Notes: generated by a model not told the origin, from the letters alone. A DNA stretch of 64,000 bases from Okeania sp034190295 (GCA_034190295.1 JAXHSW010000005.1:1-64000), one strand, 5' to 3'. Counted from the stretch's first letter, positions 17,590 to 26,820 are shown. A program made the numbers and translations.

Positions 17590-18465
17590 TTACGCTTCTT
17601 CTACTACGAGACTTTCGCTTACTCGTTCTTTTAATGTAGCTTCGATCGCTCCTTTTAATGTCGCCATTGCACTACTGCAAGAACCACAGGCTCCTTTTAG
17701 TGTTACTAGCACGCGATCGCCATCTACATCGAACAGTTCAACATCTCCTCCATCTGCCGCGAGAACTGGTCTCACTTCTTGTTCTAATACTTGTTGAATT
17801 AATGTAATTTTTTGTAGATTTGTTAGTTTAGTTGCTGGTTTTGTAGTTGTAGGAATTTGTGTTGTTGTAGGTTCTGGCGTTTCGTAAACCGATGCGATGA
17901 GATCGTCAATATCTGCCAGACAGGAACCACAACCACCACCAGCCTTCACATAGTTTGTTACTTCTTCTGCTGTTTTCAGGTTGTTTTCCCGAATTACTCG
18001 CTTAATCTTGTTTTCGGTAATCGCGAAACAGCTACAAACTAATGCTCCTTCGTGGTCTTCTTCGTGAACTTCTACTTCAATACCTTTGTATTTGAATATT
18101 GCTGCTTCTAATGCTTCCTCTCCCATAACCGAACAGTGCATTTTTTCTTCTGGCAGCCCTCCCAGGTATCCTGCGATATCCTGGTTTTTAATCTTCATAG
18201 CTTCGTCTATGGTTTTGCCTTTTAGCATTGCTGTCAGAGCAGAAGATGAAGCGATCGCACTAGCACAGCCAAAGGTTTGAAATTTTGCATCTAATATTTT
18301 GCCGGAGGCTTCATTTACTTTGAGGTGTAGGCTTAAAGCATCTCCACACGCTATACTTCCTACCTCACCGCTAACAACTTTTTCCCCTTCTTTCTCGTCT
18401 GTAATGGTTCCTTGATTTTGGGGGTTATAGAACAAATCCATTACTTTTTCAGTATATTCCCACAT
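17590..18465 (-). CDS. nifU: NifU, Fe-S cluster assembly scaffold
   Basis: Three-domain scaffold that builds [Fe-S] clusters for NifH and NifB with sulfur from NifS. The IscU-like N-terminal domain has C40, C67 and C111; the central [2Fe-2S] domain has C144, C146, C179 and C182; the C-terminal Nfu domain has CGSC at 260-263. A Thr/Pro-rich linker (197-212) joins the last two. Length 291. It lies downstream of nifS with a 447-bp gap that shows no ORF. Complete and typical. Confidence 0.97.
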   Translation of the reverse strand: MWEYTEKVMDLFYNPQNQGTITDEKEGEKVVSGEVGSIACGDALSLHLKVNEASGKILDAKFQTFGCASAIASSSALTAMLKGKTIDEAMKIKNQDIAGYLGGLPEEKMHCSVMGEEALEAAIFKYKGIEVEVHEEDHEGALVCSCFAITENKIKRVIRENNLKTAEEVTNYVKAGGGCGSCLADIDDLIASVYETPEPTTTQIPTTTKPATKLTNLQKITLIQQVLEQEVRPVLAADGGDVELFDVDGDRVLVTLKGACGSCSSAMATLKGAIEATLKERVSESLVVEEA

Positions 18466-18912
18466 AGCCCTTATTGTTTAGAACACCCTAAGTTTTACTG
18501 ATGAAAGTTGCGCTTTTTCTTGAATATTACTACTCGGTTTGTAGAGTAATAATTTATTGATTTTTGTAGGTGGGTTAAACTTTATATTATTAGTATTACA
18601 CACTCTTGAGAATTATGCAACCTTTTTTTTTATCAATTTAACCTTTTTTTTATCAACTTTATTTTTTCAAGTAATCAGCGTTTCAAGTTACTCACCGCCC
18701 CTAGAAAACTAGATTATTTATATTCTTATATTCTAGGTTAAGGAAGATTTTTTCTGTTAATCCTGCTACAATTTTGTTAGTTATTAGCGTGAGATATACC
18801 CCTCTTTAAGCTATACAATCATTGTTGCGGAATCAACAGAGTTTTTCTGTTATTGTTGCTACAAAAATGTAGCGTAAATAAAAGTGTAGCAATCCTTAAA
18901 ACATTGTAAATT
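18466..18912. other. AT-rich nifS-nifU spacer
   Basis: No ORF or clear repeat. It contains long T-rich runs (about 18625-18665) and AT-rich text; any processing or promoter signal cannot be assigned by eye. Confidence 0.4.
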
Positions 18913-20115
18913 TTAGGATTGTACAGTTGCCTCTTGTCGTTCTTGCAACCAATTAGCTTGGTCATTTTTAAAGGGTGATAAAGCCCGGAGACGCTCCACA
19001 ATAGTAGGCATCACTGCTAACACTTCCTCAACCTCTTGGCGGGTTGTGTAACGTGATAAAGAAAAACGAATCGAGCCATGCAAAATAGTGTACGGCAGAC
19101 CCATTGCTCGCAAAACATGAGACGGTTCCAGGGACCCAGAAGCACAAGCAGATCCAGAAGAAGCACAGATACCATAATGGTTCAAATGCAGCAATATTGC
19201 TTCTCCCTCAATAAACTTGAAGCCAATATTAGTAGTATTAGGCAACCTTTCAGTAGGATGACCATTAACAGCACAATCAGAAATAGCAGCAAGAATGCCG
19301 TTCTCCAAATAATCGCGCAGTTCCCGTTCCCGGTCGATATGTGCCAAATGCTCCTGTGCCAATTCACAAGCTTTACCCAGAGCAATAACACCAGGTACAT
19401 TTTCCGTACCAGCACGGCGACCGCGTTCCTGATGTCCGCCAACTAATAACGGACGGAACCGAGTACCACGGCGCACATACAAAGCACCAATACCCTTGGG
19501 TGCGTGCAACTTGTGACCAGAAATAGCCAGCATATCTATAGTGCTATTCTTCATATCCAGGGGAATTTTCCCTGCTACTTGCACTGCATCAACATGAAAT
19601 AGCGCACCATATTCCTTAGCTATCTGCCCAATTTTCTCTATGGGGAAAATCACGCCTGTTTCATTATTGGCGTACATAACGGAAACTAAGGCAGTATTAC
19701 CTGTAATAGCAGCTTCCAGCTCAAGTAAATCTATCATTCCTTGGCTATCTACTGACAGATAAGTAACTGTATAACCCTGTTTTTCCAAATGCTTGCACAG
19801 ATTCAAAACTGCCGGGTGTTCTACCTGAGTAGTAATGATATGACGTTTATTTGGTTGGGCAGTGAGAGCAGCTCGAATAGCAGCATTATCACCCTCAGTA
19901 CCACAACTGGTAAAGATAATTTCTGTATCCTGGGCACCTAATAAAGCTGCAACTTGCGATCGCGCCTTTCTCACAGCTTTACCAACTTGTCCGCCAAAAG
20001 TGTGCATACTAGAAGGGTTGCCATAAAACTCACTGAGGTAGGGCAGCATTTCTGCTAGCACTGCATCATCTACTTTGGTAGTAGCATTGTTATCGAGATA
20101 AATAGTTTGTTGCAT
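18913..20115 (-). CDS. nifS: Cysteine desulfurase NifS
   Basis: PLP enzyme that takes sulfur from cysteine for Fe-S assembly on NifU. The start MQQTIYLDNNATTKVDD, PLP lysine K202 in SGHKLHAPKG, and catalytic C324 in SSGSACASGSLEPS are all present. Length of 400 fits NifS/IscS. It lies between nifB and nifU as in other cyanobacteria, but without the usual fdxN between it and nifB. Intact. Confidence 0.97.
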   Translation of the reverse strand: MQQTIYLDNNATTKVDDAVLAEMLPYLSEFYGNPSSMHTFGGQVGKAVRKARSQVAALLGAQDTEIIFTSCGTEGDNAAIRAALTAQPNKRHIITTQVEHPAVLNLCKHLEKQGYTVTYLSVDSQGMIDLLELEAAITGNTALVSVMYANNETGVIFPIEKIGQIAKEYGALFHVDAVQVAGKIPLDMKNSTIDMLAISGHKLHAPKGIGALYVRRGTRFRPLLVGGHQERGRRAGTENVPGVIALGKACELAQEHLAHIDRERELRDYLENGILAAISDCAVNGHPTERLPNTTNIGFKFIEGEAILLHLNHYGICASSGSACASGSLEPSHVLRAMGLPYTILHGSIRFSLSRYTTRQEVEEVLAVMPTIVERLRALSPFKNDQANWLQERQEATVQS

Positions 20116-20170
20116 AGCTGACTAAATACTTGAAGTGATGGTTGTAGAGATGTTGAAGGAAGAGGGAAGA

Positions 20171-20330
20171 AGGAAGAAGGAAGAAGGAAGAAGGAAACAT
20201 TTTCCATTGCTTGAGTTTTAAGCTGCAGAAGGAAGAAGGAAGAAAGAAACATCTTCCATTGCTTGAGTTTTAAGCTGCAGAAGAAAGAAGGAAGAAAGAA
20301 ACATCTTCCATTGCTTGAGTTTTAAGCTAA
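20171..20330. repeat. Three 52-bp tandem repeats between nifB and nifS
   Basis: Units begin GCAGAAGGAAGAAGGAAGAA and continue with a CATCTTCCATTGCTTGAGTT segment, repeating at exactly 52 bp (for example 20225 and 20277). The first unit is longer in its GAAGGAA part. A diverged copy lies downstream of the creatininase gene at about 61400-61460. The whole nifB-nifS spacer (20116-20442) has no ferredoxin ORF. Confidence 0.85.
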
Positions 20331-20442
20331 TGTCAAATAATTGCCTGAAACTTCTGACTTCTTACTTCCGTTGACTTCCGTTGTCTTCCGTTGTCTTGTC
20401 AAAGTTTTTAGCCTATAAGTTGTAACTTCTGACTTATGACTT

Positions 20443-21933
20443 CTAACTTCTGACTTCAGTAGCAGGTTCTAGTAGTTGTATGTATTGCTTATAAAAATCT
20501 AAAGCAACTGTTTCAATTACATCGTAGCTCTCTACTACATCTATTCCTGCATTGAGTACCTTTTCTTTAGGACTGTCACCAATTTTAGAAACCAGCACAG
20601 CTTTACAATCAGAAATTGCCTTAATGATATTCTCCAAACTGCCTTCTTCACCATAACCACCTAAGCAATAGTGGTCAATTTTGCGGTGAGCAATAAATCT
20701 AGCTTTCACACCATCAACTTCATAAATCATAAACTCTTTAGCATGACCGAAGTGTTGATTAACTAATCCGTTACCCTTACTTGCTACTGCTAACAGTATA
20801 GGAGGACCAGCTTCAGCAACTGCTTCTTGTACTTGAGTTTCGGCTTTAGCTGTTGCTAATTTATCGCGGAAACCTTCAATGCCAGCATGGAATTCTTTAC
20901 GCTTTTCCAAGTCATATTCTGGAGTCATCTCCATGATGGCTTCCTTTGTGAATTCTTTACTCCTGTCTTCACCTAACAGACCAACTGCATCTGCACGACA
21001 TTGACGACAGTGACGCATCATTTTCATCCCACCAACATCACATTTGTCTTGCAATGTTTTCAATTCTTCAGTGGTAGGACCACGCTGACCATTTAAGCCG
21101 AAGTAAGTGCCGTGTTCTGGTGAAGAAATCAGAGGCATAATATTGTGAATGAATGCACCCTTAGAACGAACAATTTTATTTACTTCTTCTAAATGCTCAT
21201 CATTGATGCCAGGAATCATTACTGAATTAACTTTGCAGAGAATATCAGCTTCTCTGAGTAAGTCTAAGGATTCCATTTGACGTTGATGCAGAATTTTGAC
21301 TCCTTCAATTCCTCTATAGCGTTTCCGACGATAATGAACCCAAGGATAAATCTTTACCCCGATTTCAGGGTCAACCATATTAATCGTTAAAGTAACGTGG
21401 TCAATGTTGAGTGCTTTGAGTCGATCTATATAATCGGGTAAAGCTAGACCATTGGTTGACAAGCAAAGCTTGATATCTGGTGCTTTTTCAGCTACAAGCT
21501 CAAATGTGCGGAATGTTTTCTCTGGGTTCGCTAATGGATCTCCTGGTCCGGCAATTCCCATAACAGTCATTTGGGGAATTTTACCTGCAATTACTAGAGC
21601 TTTATGAGCTGCTTCTTCAGGAGTTAGCAGTTCACTAACTACACCGGGACGACTTTCGTTAGCGCAGTCGTATTTACGGTTACAGAAATTACATTGAATG
21701 TTGCAAGCTGGTGCAACTGGAGCGTGCATCCTTGCATAATGGTGATGCGCTTCTTGACTGTAGCAAGGATGGTTAGCAACGCGCTCTTGGATACTTGCGG
21801 AGAGTTCCTGTTTGGTTTCGGTAGTTCCGCAACCCTTTGACACGCAGCCTCCGGATTTCTTTTCCGTGGTCTTCGTGGTGTTTGCGAAGCTGTCTACTGT
21901 TGGTTGGGAAGAGAGTTCTGTTGGCTGTAACAT
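20443..21933 (-). CDS. nifB: NifB, radical SAM FeMo-cofactor synthase
   Basis: Builds NifB-co, the carbide-centred 8Fe cluster precursor of FeMo-cofactor. The radical-SAM motif C77-x3-C81-x2-C84 (ACNIQCNFCNRKYDC) is visible, with further Cys in the GGCVSKGCG N-terminal stretch and in MMRHCRQCRADAVGLLGED. The C-terminal ~120 residues are a NifX-like domain (PPILLAVASKGNGLVNQHFGHAKEF). Length 496. It is the first gene of the large leftward nif cluster and has a long upstream region carrying motifs shared with cysE. Confidence 0.97.
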   Translation of the reverse strand: MLQPTELSSQPTVDSFANTTKTTEKKSGGCVSKGCGTTETKQELSASIQERVANHPCYSQEAHHHYARMHAPVAPACNIQCNFCNRKYDCANESRPGVVSELLTPEEAAHKALVIAGKIPQMTVMGIAGPGDPLANPEKTFRTFELVAEKAPDIKLCLSTNGLALPDYIDRLKALNIDHVTLTINMVDPEIGVKIYPWVHYRRKRYRGIEGVKILHQRQMESLDLLREADILCKVNSVMIPGINDEHLEEVNKIVRSKGAFIHNIMPLISSPEHGTYFGLNGQRGPTTEELKTLQDKCDVGGMKMMRHCRQCRADAVGLLGEDRSKEFTKEAIMEMTPEYDLEKRKEFHAGIEGFRDKLATAKAETQVQEAVAEAGPPILLAVASKGNGLVNQHFGHAKEFMIYEVDGVKARFIAHRKIDHYCLGGYGEEGSLENIIKAISDCKAVLVSKIGDSPKEKVLNAGIDVVESYDVIETVALDFYKQYIQLLEPATEVRS

Positions 21934-22182
21934 CTAAGTTTCCACTATTGTTGGGTAGCTGTCGCCGTGATTGACGGATTACTCGCGTCGATACACTTTG
22001 TTTCCTGGGACGGTTGTTTTTCGTCTGCGGTTTAGGTGTCCGGCGTTATAGCTTTTATATCAGTGGCCTTTAAACTGCTACTTTCAACAACCCCCATTAG
22101 TATTGATTATGATGATTAGTTTTGTACTCAGATTTTTATAATCTAATCATTCAAGTTAAATCAAGCTATTTAATTTTTTTAT

Positions 22183-22263
22183 TGGGGTATAGGTACTTGT
22201 ATTTTTTAAGTGGGGTACAAGTATTTGTGGGGTAATGGTACGGAGTTTTATGTACTCGTTATT
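22183..22263 (-). promoter_or_regulatory. Iterated GTAC-type motif cluster upstream of nifB
   Basis: On the plus strand: GGGGTATAGGTACTTGTATT at 22184, GTACAAGTATTT at 22215-22226 and GTACTCGTTATT at 22252-22263. In nifB direction the proximal copy reads AATACAAGTACCTATACCCC, ending about 250 bp before the nifB ATG. The same element lies upstream of cysE in the same orientation relative to its gene. It fits an operator or activator site; CnfR, known to activate nifB and nifP promoters in cyanobacteria, is a candidate, by inference. Confidence 0.6.
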
Positions 22264-22689
22264 AAACCTATATATATCAATAATTTAACTGCTTTTTTAT
22301 CCTAACTTTTGCCTCAATTCTCCTGTACTCATACACCCCTTATTCAACCTAACCTTTTATTACTGTATACAATGTATCAATTTTTGGCAAGTAGGCTAGT
22401 GCCGCTACGCGGAAGTTAAAAGTCAAAAGTTAAAAGTCAAAAGTTAAAAGTATTGATTTGTAATTGTTTTAGGATTTTGTAACTGGTCAGTTATTTCCGC
22501 CATCCCGCACTAGATTTATCTTGATTTTTTTTAAAAGAGGGAGTAGGAGGCCGAAAGAAAAGGAGTAAAGTTATCAGGAATAAAGCTTTTCGTTATTAAT
22601 TATCCAGATTTACAGCACTTTTTAGGATAGTGAATTACAGTTTATTAATTCTCTGTTGCCAGATGAGCTGTTGCCAGATGAGCTGTTGC

Positions 22690-23015
22690 CCTAAAGTTCT
22701 GTACCTCATCAACTCCAAAACTGCTGTAATATAGCTGCACTTTAGAGTAATCTACATTAACAAAATCCTGAGAAATATGACCAATTTCCTTAATATTTGT
22801 CTGTGGCCAAGAACTAAATGCAACTTTTTCGCTTTTGTAATAAATTTAGCAGTTTTTCATAATTAATGTAAGTAATTTTCAATAGTTCGTCTTGAGAAAT
22901 ACTTCCAATTTTCTTAACAATTTCCTGGGGCTAAAAATAAAAATGCAACTCTTTCGCTTCTGTAATAAATTTAGCAGTTTTTTCAGAATTAAGTAGATAA
23001 TTTTTAATATTTTTT
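22690..23015 (-). pseudogene. Degenerate coding remnant with a 125-bp tandem duplication
   Basis: Two diverged direct repeats about 125 bp apart (for example AAATGCAACT at 22816 and 22941). On the minus strand they read as related fragments such as PQEIVKKIGSISQDELLKI and NIKEIGHISQDFVNVDYSKV, broken by stops and frameshifts. I do not recognise the family. It occupies the middle of the 1.4-kb nifB-cysE intergenic region. Confidence 0.4.
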
Positions 23016-23132
23016 TTAATATTTTCACTATAGTTATGAGTTAAACTATAAGTTGAGTACAAGTTTCAATTTCAGCACAAACCCCACTTAAAAACTTCAA
23101 ACCTGCTGACACACAAGGATAAACCTTGAGTA

Positions 23133-23200
23133 CAAAAATGCTAGTACATCGTTCATTAAATACTCGTACACGCTACAAAAAATACTAGCACCTATACCCC
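23133..23200 (+). promoter_or_regulatory. Iterated GTAC-type motif cluster upstream of cysE (nifP type)
   Basis: Reads towards cysE as CAAAAATGCTAGTACA (23133), AAATACTCGTACA (23158) and AATACTAGCACCTATACCCC (23181-23200). The last is a near-exact match, in the same relative orientation, to the nifB-proximal copy. It ends about 170 bp before the cysE ATG. A related GAGTACAAGTTTC lies further upstream, near 23055. Confidence 0.6.
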
Positions 23201-23369
23201 AAAATATATTTCAAACATCTATGTATGGTCACGTTCAGTCTTTTGAGTACCAGACTAATATATCTAATAAAGATTGACCGTTAAATATTGGTTAGTCGTT
23301 TACAAGGCACTTGATATAAAAATTGAAAAGCAAACGCCCTTGTCAAACACCGAACCCCTTATTTGACCC

Positions 23370-24215
23370 ATGACCACCTTACTAACTAGCAATACCTGTA
23401 CCTTACCTAATACAACTAACACTTCTACTCTAAAACAACCTCAAAGCAATTTCAGAGATGAAGTTAAATTACAAGCAGATAATAGAGTTTGTCAGCAAAA
23501 CGTACAAGTCGAATCTGAGAAAAACATATCTTTAGCTCGTCGTTATAGATTTTGGTATAGATATTTTGCTCTTCCTGAACTAAAAGTTATATCGAAAGAC
23601 TTTAAGATAATATTTGAGAGAGACCCAGCAGCCCGCAACTGGCTCGAGGTACTATGTTGCTATCCTGGTTTCCACGCTCTACTAATACACCGTCTTGCTC
23701 ATTGGTTGTATTGTGAGAAAATTCCTTTAATTCCACGTTTTATTTCTCACTTGGGACGGTTTTTAACAGGAATAGAAATTCACCCCGGCGCTCAAATTGG
23801 ACAGGGAGTATTTATTGACCACGGTATGGGAGTGGTTATTGGTGAAACAGCGATCGTCGGAGATTACTCATTAATCTATCAGGGTGTCACTCTTGGTGGC
23901 ACAGGAAAAGAAATTGGTAAGCGCCATCCCACTATTGGCAAGAATGTTGTAGTTGGTGCTGGTGCTAAGGTACTAGGTAATATCAATATCGGAGATAATG
24001 TTCGCATAGGTGCTGGTTCAATTGTATTGAATGATGTTCCTTCTGAATGCACCGTTGTCGGTATACCTGGTCGAATTATTTCTAAATCTGGCGAACGAGT
24101 TGGAACTCTCGAACATGGAAAGTTGCCAGATACACAAGCTGCTGTTACTCGTACTTTACTTGACAGAATTGAGCAGCTAGAACAAACAATTGCAAACTTT
24201 TATGCGCAACACTAA
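23370..24215 (+). CDS. cysE: Serine O-acetyltransferase, nif-linked (CysE/NifP)
   Basis: Makes O-acetylserine from serine and acetyl-CoA for cysteine synthesis, so it can feed NifS with sulfur; nif-cluster copies are called nifP. The last two-thirds are a SAT domain: helical part with DPAARNWLEVLCCYPGFHALL, then the left-handed beta helix (GQGVFIDHGMGVVIGETAIVGD, GVTLGGTGKEIGKRHP) at about 140-240. The N-terminal ~60 residues are variable. It heads a plus-strand operon with two small genes, nifZ and nifT, divergent from nifB. Confidence 0.93.
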   Translation: MTTLLTSNTCTLPNTTNTSTLKQPQSNFRDEVKLQADNRVCQQNVQVESEKNISLARRYRFWYRYFALPELKVISKDFKIIFERDPAARNWLEVLCCYPGFHALLIHRLAHWLYCEKIPLIPRFISHLGRFLTGIEIHPGAQIGQGVFIDHGMGVVIGETAIVGDYSLIYQGVTLGGTGKEIGKRHPTIGKNVVVGAGAKVLGNINIGDNVRIGAGSIVLNDVPSECTVVGIPGRIISKSGERVGTLEHGKLPDTQAAVTRTLLDRIEQLEQTIANFYAQH

Positions 24216-24227
24216 GGAGTGACAACA

Positions 24228-24491
24228 ATGTATAACAATCATAATCCTCAGACTCAACAAGACTTGATTACAGTTGTGAATGTTTCTCAAATCGATCGTT
24301 GGTTCATTCACCATCGCTTACAAGAACTAATGATTAATAGTTGGTGCCCCACCAGTGGTGAGTTATTAGTAGAAGTCAAGAATTTCACCGATGCGATTCT
24401 TGTCCACAGCATTGTTAAGCAATTTGTTGCTCCTCGCAAAGAGTTAGTGGACTGGTTAGAAAGATGCTGGCAAATGGAAGTTTTTTCTTAA
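24228..24491 (+). CDS. Small conserved hypothetical protein of the nif operon
   Basis: About 87 residues, family not identified with certainty; it looks like a small conserved protein found beside nif genes in cyanobacteria. Visible features are VVNVSQIDRWFIHHRLQEL, WCPTSGELLVEV and a C-terminal LVDWLERCWQ. ATG 24228 is chosen because AAGGAG at 24214-24219 sits 8 bp upstream; a GTG at 24219 overlaps that site. It starts 13 bp after the cysE stop, so it is in the same operon. No signal peptide or cofactor motif is visible. Confidence 0.75.
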   Translation: MYNNHNPQTQQDLITVVNVSQIDRWFIHHRLQELMINSWCPTSGELLVEVKNFTDAILVHSIVKQFVAPRKELVDWLERCWQMEVFS

Positions 24492-24594
24492 ACACAACCA
24501 TTGATTCAATGAACAATTCTCATTCTCATTGGTAATAGATCTGGAGTTACCTTCCTTATCTATTACCTATATTTAATACTTAAGGATAATAACT

Positions 24595-24825
24595 ATGGAA
24601 GGCGATCGTAAGACAACTCTATTTCTAAATTTTTTGCAGGAAGAATTAGCTATTTCTGCCGCAGCAATTTCTGTAGCAAGGAAACACAGTGAAGCTTCTT
24701 GTGGACCTCTACCAATGATTTTATGGAAGTTTGGTATGATTTCTCTCCAACAACTGCAACAAATTTTTGATTGGCATGAGTCTTACAATAACAATACTCT
24801 CTGTTACAATCAGCCAATTAGTTGA
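24595..24825 (+). CDS. DUF2949 family small protein
   Basis: 76 residues matching the cyanobacterial DUF2949 family: FLNFLQEELAISAAAISVARKH, then LPMILWKFGMISLQQLQQIFDWHE. Function unknown; members occur throughout cyanobacteria, not only next to nif genes. A likely helical protein with no membrane segment. It lies 100 bp after the previous gene and 260 bp before nifZ, all on the plus strand, so it may be part of the cysE-nifZT operon. The 260-bp gap to nifZ holds no ORF or recognised signal. Confidence 0.8.
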   Translation: MEGDRKTTLFLNFLQEELAISAAAISVARKHSEASCGPLPMILWKFGMISLQQLQQIFDWHESYNNNTLCYNQPIS

Positions 24826-25084
24826 AAGATGAATTATAAAGTTTATCTAAAAGAAAAGGTATCTCATTGATAAACCCATGTTTAATAGTGATAAATGCTT
24901 GAGATTTGGCGTTGCATAAATACGGGATTATTTTAATAGTTTTGTGGCATCTTGCCCGTTCCTGATAAAGAAGCAATAGCTACTTTTTTATAATAATTAA
25001 TATGTCATAATCTCAAAGATATTATTATTTTCATTTCACCAAAAATCAAAATAATATTTAGCTCAGTATTAGGGAGGCAGCTAC

Positions 25085-25351
25085 ATGAAATTAGATGAAG
25101 CGATCGAATTAGATGGACCACCAGTATTTGAATTAGAACAAAAAGTAAGAGTTCGCAAAATAATTCGTAATGATGGTACTTTCCCTGGAAAAAATCGAGG
25201 TGACATTCTTTTAGAAGGGGGAGAAGTTGGTTACATTTGTGGTGTTGGCACTTTCTTACAAAAATTTTATATTTATTCCGTACATTTCATTAAAAAAGGA
25301 ATGATTATCGGCTGTCGTAAAAATGAAATAGAAGTTGTAGAGGAAAATTAA
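25085..25351 (+). CDS. nifZ: NifZ, nitrogenase maturation protein
   Basis: An 88-residue protein matching NifZ: a beta-rich FELEQKVRVRKIIRNDGTFPG, then GDILLEGGEVGYICGVGTFLQKFYIYSVHF. NifZ helps complete the second P-cluster of the MoFe protein. GGGAGG lies about 9 bp before the ATG. Its stop overlaps the nifT start by one base (TAATGA arrangement), showing translational coupling. The two are usually found together with nifV or nifP in cyanobacteria; nifV is not present here. Confidence 0.93.
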   Translation: MKLDEAIELDGPPVFELEQKVRVRKIIRNDGTFPGKNRGDILLEGGEVGYICGVGTFLQKFYIYSVHFIKKGMIIGCRKNEIEVVEEN

Positions 25352-25551
25352 TGAAAGTAATCCTACGAAATAATGCAGCAGGAAATTTAGAAGTTTATGT
25401 TGCTAAAAAAGATTTAGAAGAAGAAGTTGTTTCACAAAAAATTGATGGAGATATTAAAGTTTTAACTTTAACAAATGGTTGGGAATTATCTATTCCTAAA
25501 GACCAACCAGAAAAACTACCTTTAACTCTAGATGCTAAGAGATTAAATTAA
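25351..25551 (+). CDS. nifT: NifT/FixU family protein
   Basis: 66 residues, typical NifT/FixU: MKVILRNNAAGNLEVYVAKKDLEE, then GWELSIPKDQPEKLPLTLDAKRLN. The role is unclear; mutants in other bacteria have mild or no phenotype. It overlaps nifZ by one base and is the last gene of the plus-strand operon, followed by a strong intrinsic terminator at 25587. Intact and of usual length. Confidence 0.93.
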   Translation: MKVILRNNAAGNLEVYVAKKDLEEEVVSQKIDGDIKVLTLTNGWELSIPKDQPEKLPLTLDAKRLN

Positions 25552-25586
25552 AAGTTTCCTTTCCATAGTTACTCCTTATTGTACAG

Positions 25587-25626
25587 CCACCAAATGAGAT
25601 TTATCTCTTATTTGGTGGTTTTTTTT
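25587..25626 (+). terminator. Intrinsic terminator after nifT
   Basis: CCACCAAAT (25587-25595) pairs with ATTTGGTGG (25610-25618), extended by an inner GAGAT/ATCTC pairing, and is followed by eight Ts (25619-25626). It lies 35 bp past the nifT stop. The T-run is on this strand only, so it ends the cysE-nifT operon rather than the convergent dioxygenase gene. Confidence 0.9.
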
Positions 25627-25660
25627 ACCCTGACTCTTGAAGAAACCTTCTAATTTTCTA

Positions 25661-26677
25661 TTAAGGATATTCCCCTGTCTTGCTATCAAAAACAATGGGA
25701 TTATAAATACTCGAAATAGGTTCCGAAGGTTGGACACCAGGCATGAACTTCTGCCAATCACCAGAAATAATCGTTGGAGAATTAATAACACTAGCTCCAT
25801 TTTCAAAATAACTGATGCCAAAAGCTATCCGTTGCTGAGTAGTATGGTTAGCACCTGCTCCATGAACATTTAAACAATGCTGAAAAGTAATTTCCCCTAG
25901 TTGAAAAGGTTCGCTGTCTATGACAATACCCCGATCTTGAAGCATTGCAGAGATAGCGCGATCGTGGCCTTGAGAAAACTTATCAAAGGGGATGTCCTTA
26001 ATTAGTTTATAGGTTTCCATTCCTTTCGCTAATTCCAGTGGACCCATTTCTTTGGGAGTTGACTGTAAAGGAATCCACATAGTGCCAACATTATTGCTGG
26101 CAATTGGGTAATGATGACCATCATAATGCCAAGGAGTGCGACCGCATCCTGGCTCTTTGCACAAAAAGTCATCGTGATAGACTCTAATGCTGGATACCTG
26201 TAATAGCTCTGCAACTAACTGACCCAATCTTTTGCTCAGTACAAACTCTTTAGCCACATCACTTTCCAGCCACATCATTTCTCTGCTGCTGAATTGTCGG
26301 TTTGGGTCAAATTTGTTATGCTGCTCGAATAACTGTTTCAATTCCTGTCGTAACAGATATAGCGCTCCAGGACTGAGAACATTTTTGATTCTGAGATAAC
26401 TTTCTGTTTGAAATTGTTGAATTTGAGAGTCTGAAAGAGGGTAAGGTTCAGCTAGCTCTTTTTGTAATTCTTCAATGGAGGGTACTTTTTGAGCAACTTG
26501 TTCTGCTTGAGGAATCAATTCTTCTAGATTTACGGGTCTTTGGCTATTGTCAGCTAAGGAAATGTACCAATCCCACCATTGTTCGTTGCTTCCAGTCCAG
26601 GCTTCATCTATATTATTTGTTTGGGCATTGGTTGTAGGAAGGTGAGAGTTGCTTTGAAGGTTTCTAGAAGGTTTCAT
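25661..26677 (-). CDS. Phytanoyl-CoA dioxygenase (PhyH) family protein
   Basis: Predicted Fe(II)/2-oxoglutarate-dependent oxygenase. The metal-binding triad is visible: H184 and D186 in TPWHYDGHHYP and H272 in NVHGAGANHTT, with R283 (QQRIAF) in the 2-oxoglutarate-binding position. Length of 338 includes a ~75-residue N-terminal extension. The substrate is not predictable; members hydroxylate lipids, natural products and small metabolites. It is convergent with the nif operon across the terminator and has no neighbours suggesting a biosynthetic cluster, so it is probably unrelated to nitrogen fixation. Confidence 0.85.
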   Translation of the reverse strand: MKPSRNLQSNSHLPTTNAQTNNIDEAWTGSNEQWWDWYISLADNSQRPVNLEELIPQAEQVAQKVPSIEELQKELAEPYPLSDSQIQQFQTESYLRIKNVLSPGALYLLRQELKQLFEQHNKFDPNRQFSSREMMWLESDVAKEFVLSKRLGQLVAELLQVSSIRVYHDDFLCKEPGCGRTPWHYDGHHYPIASNNVGTMWIPLQSTPKEMGPLELAKGMETYKLIKDIPFDKFSQGHDRAISAMLQDRGIVIDSEPFQLGEITFQHCLNVHGAGANHTTQQRIAFGISYFENGASVINSPTIISGDWQKFMPGVQPSEPISSIYNPIVFDSKTGEYP

Positions 26678-26820
26678 AAAAACTTTAAGGATTTGTTATA
26701 TTTATCGTAAAAATGATTATAATATGGTATGCACTTTTTATAATCATTTGCAGCTTTACATAAAATTGGTATAAAAAATTTTTTCTTTTTTATCCTTGAT
26801 GCGTAGAAGCTTTAAAATTT

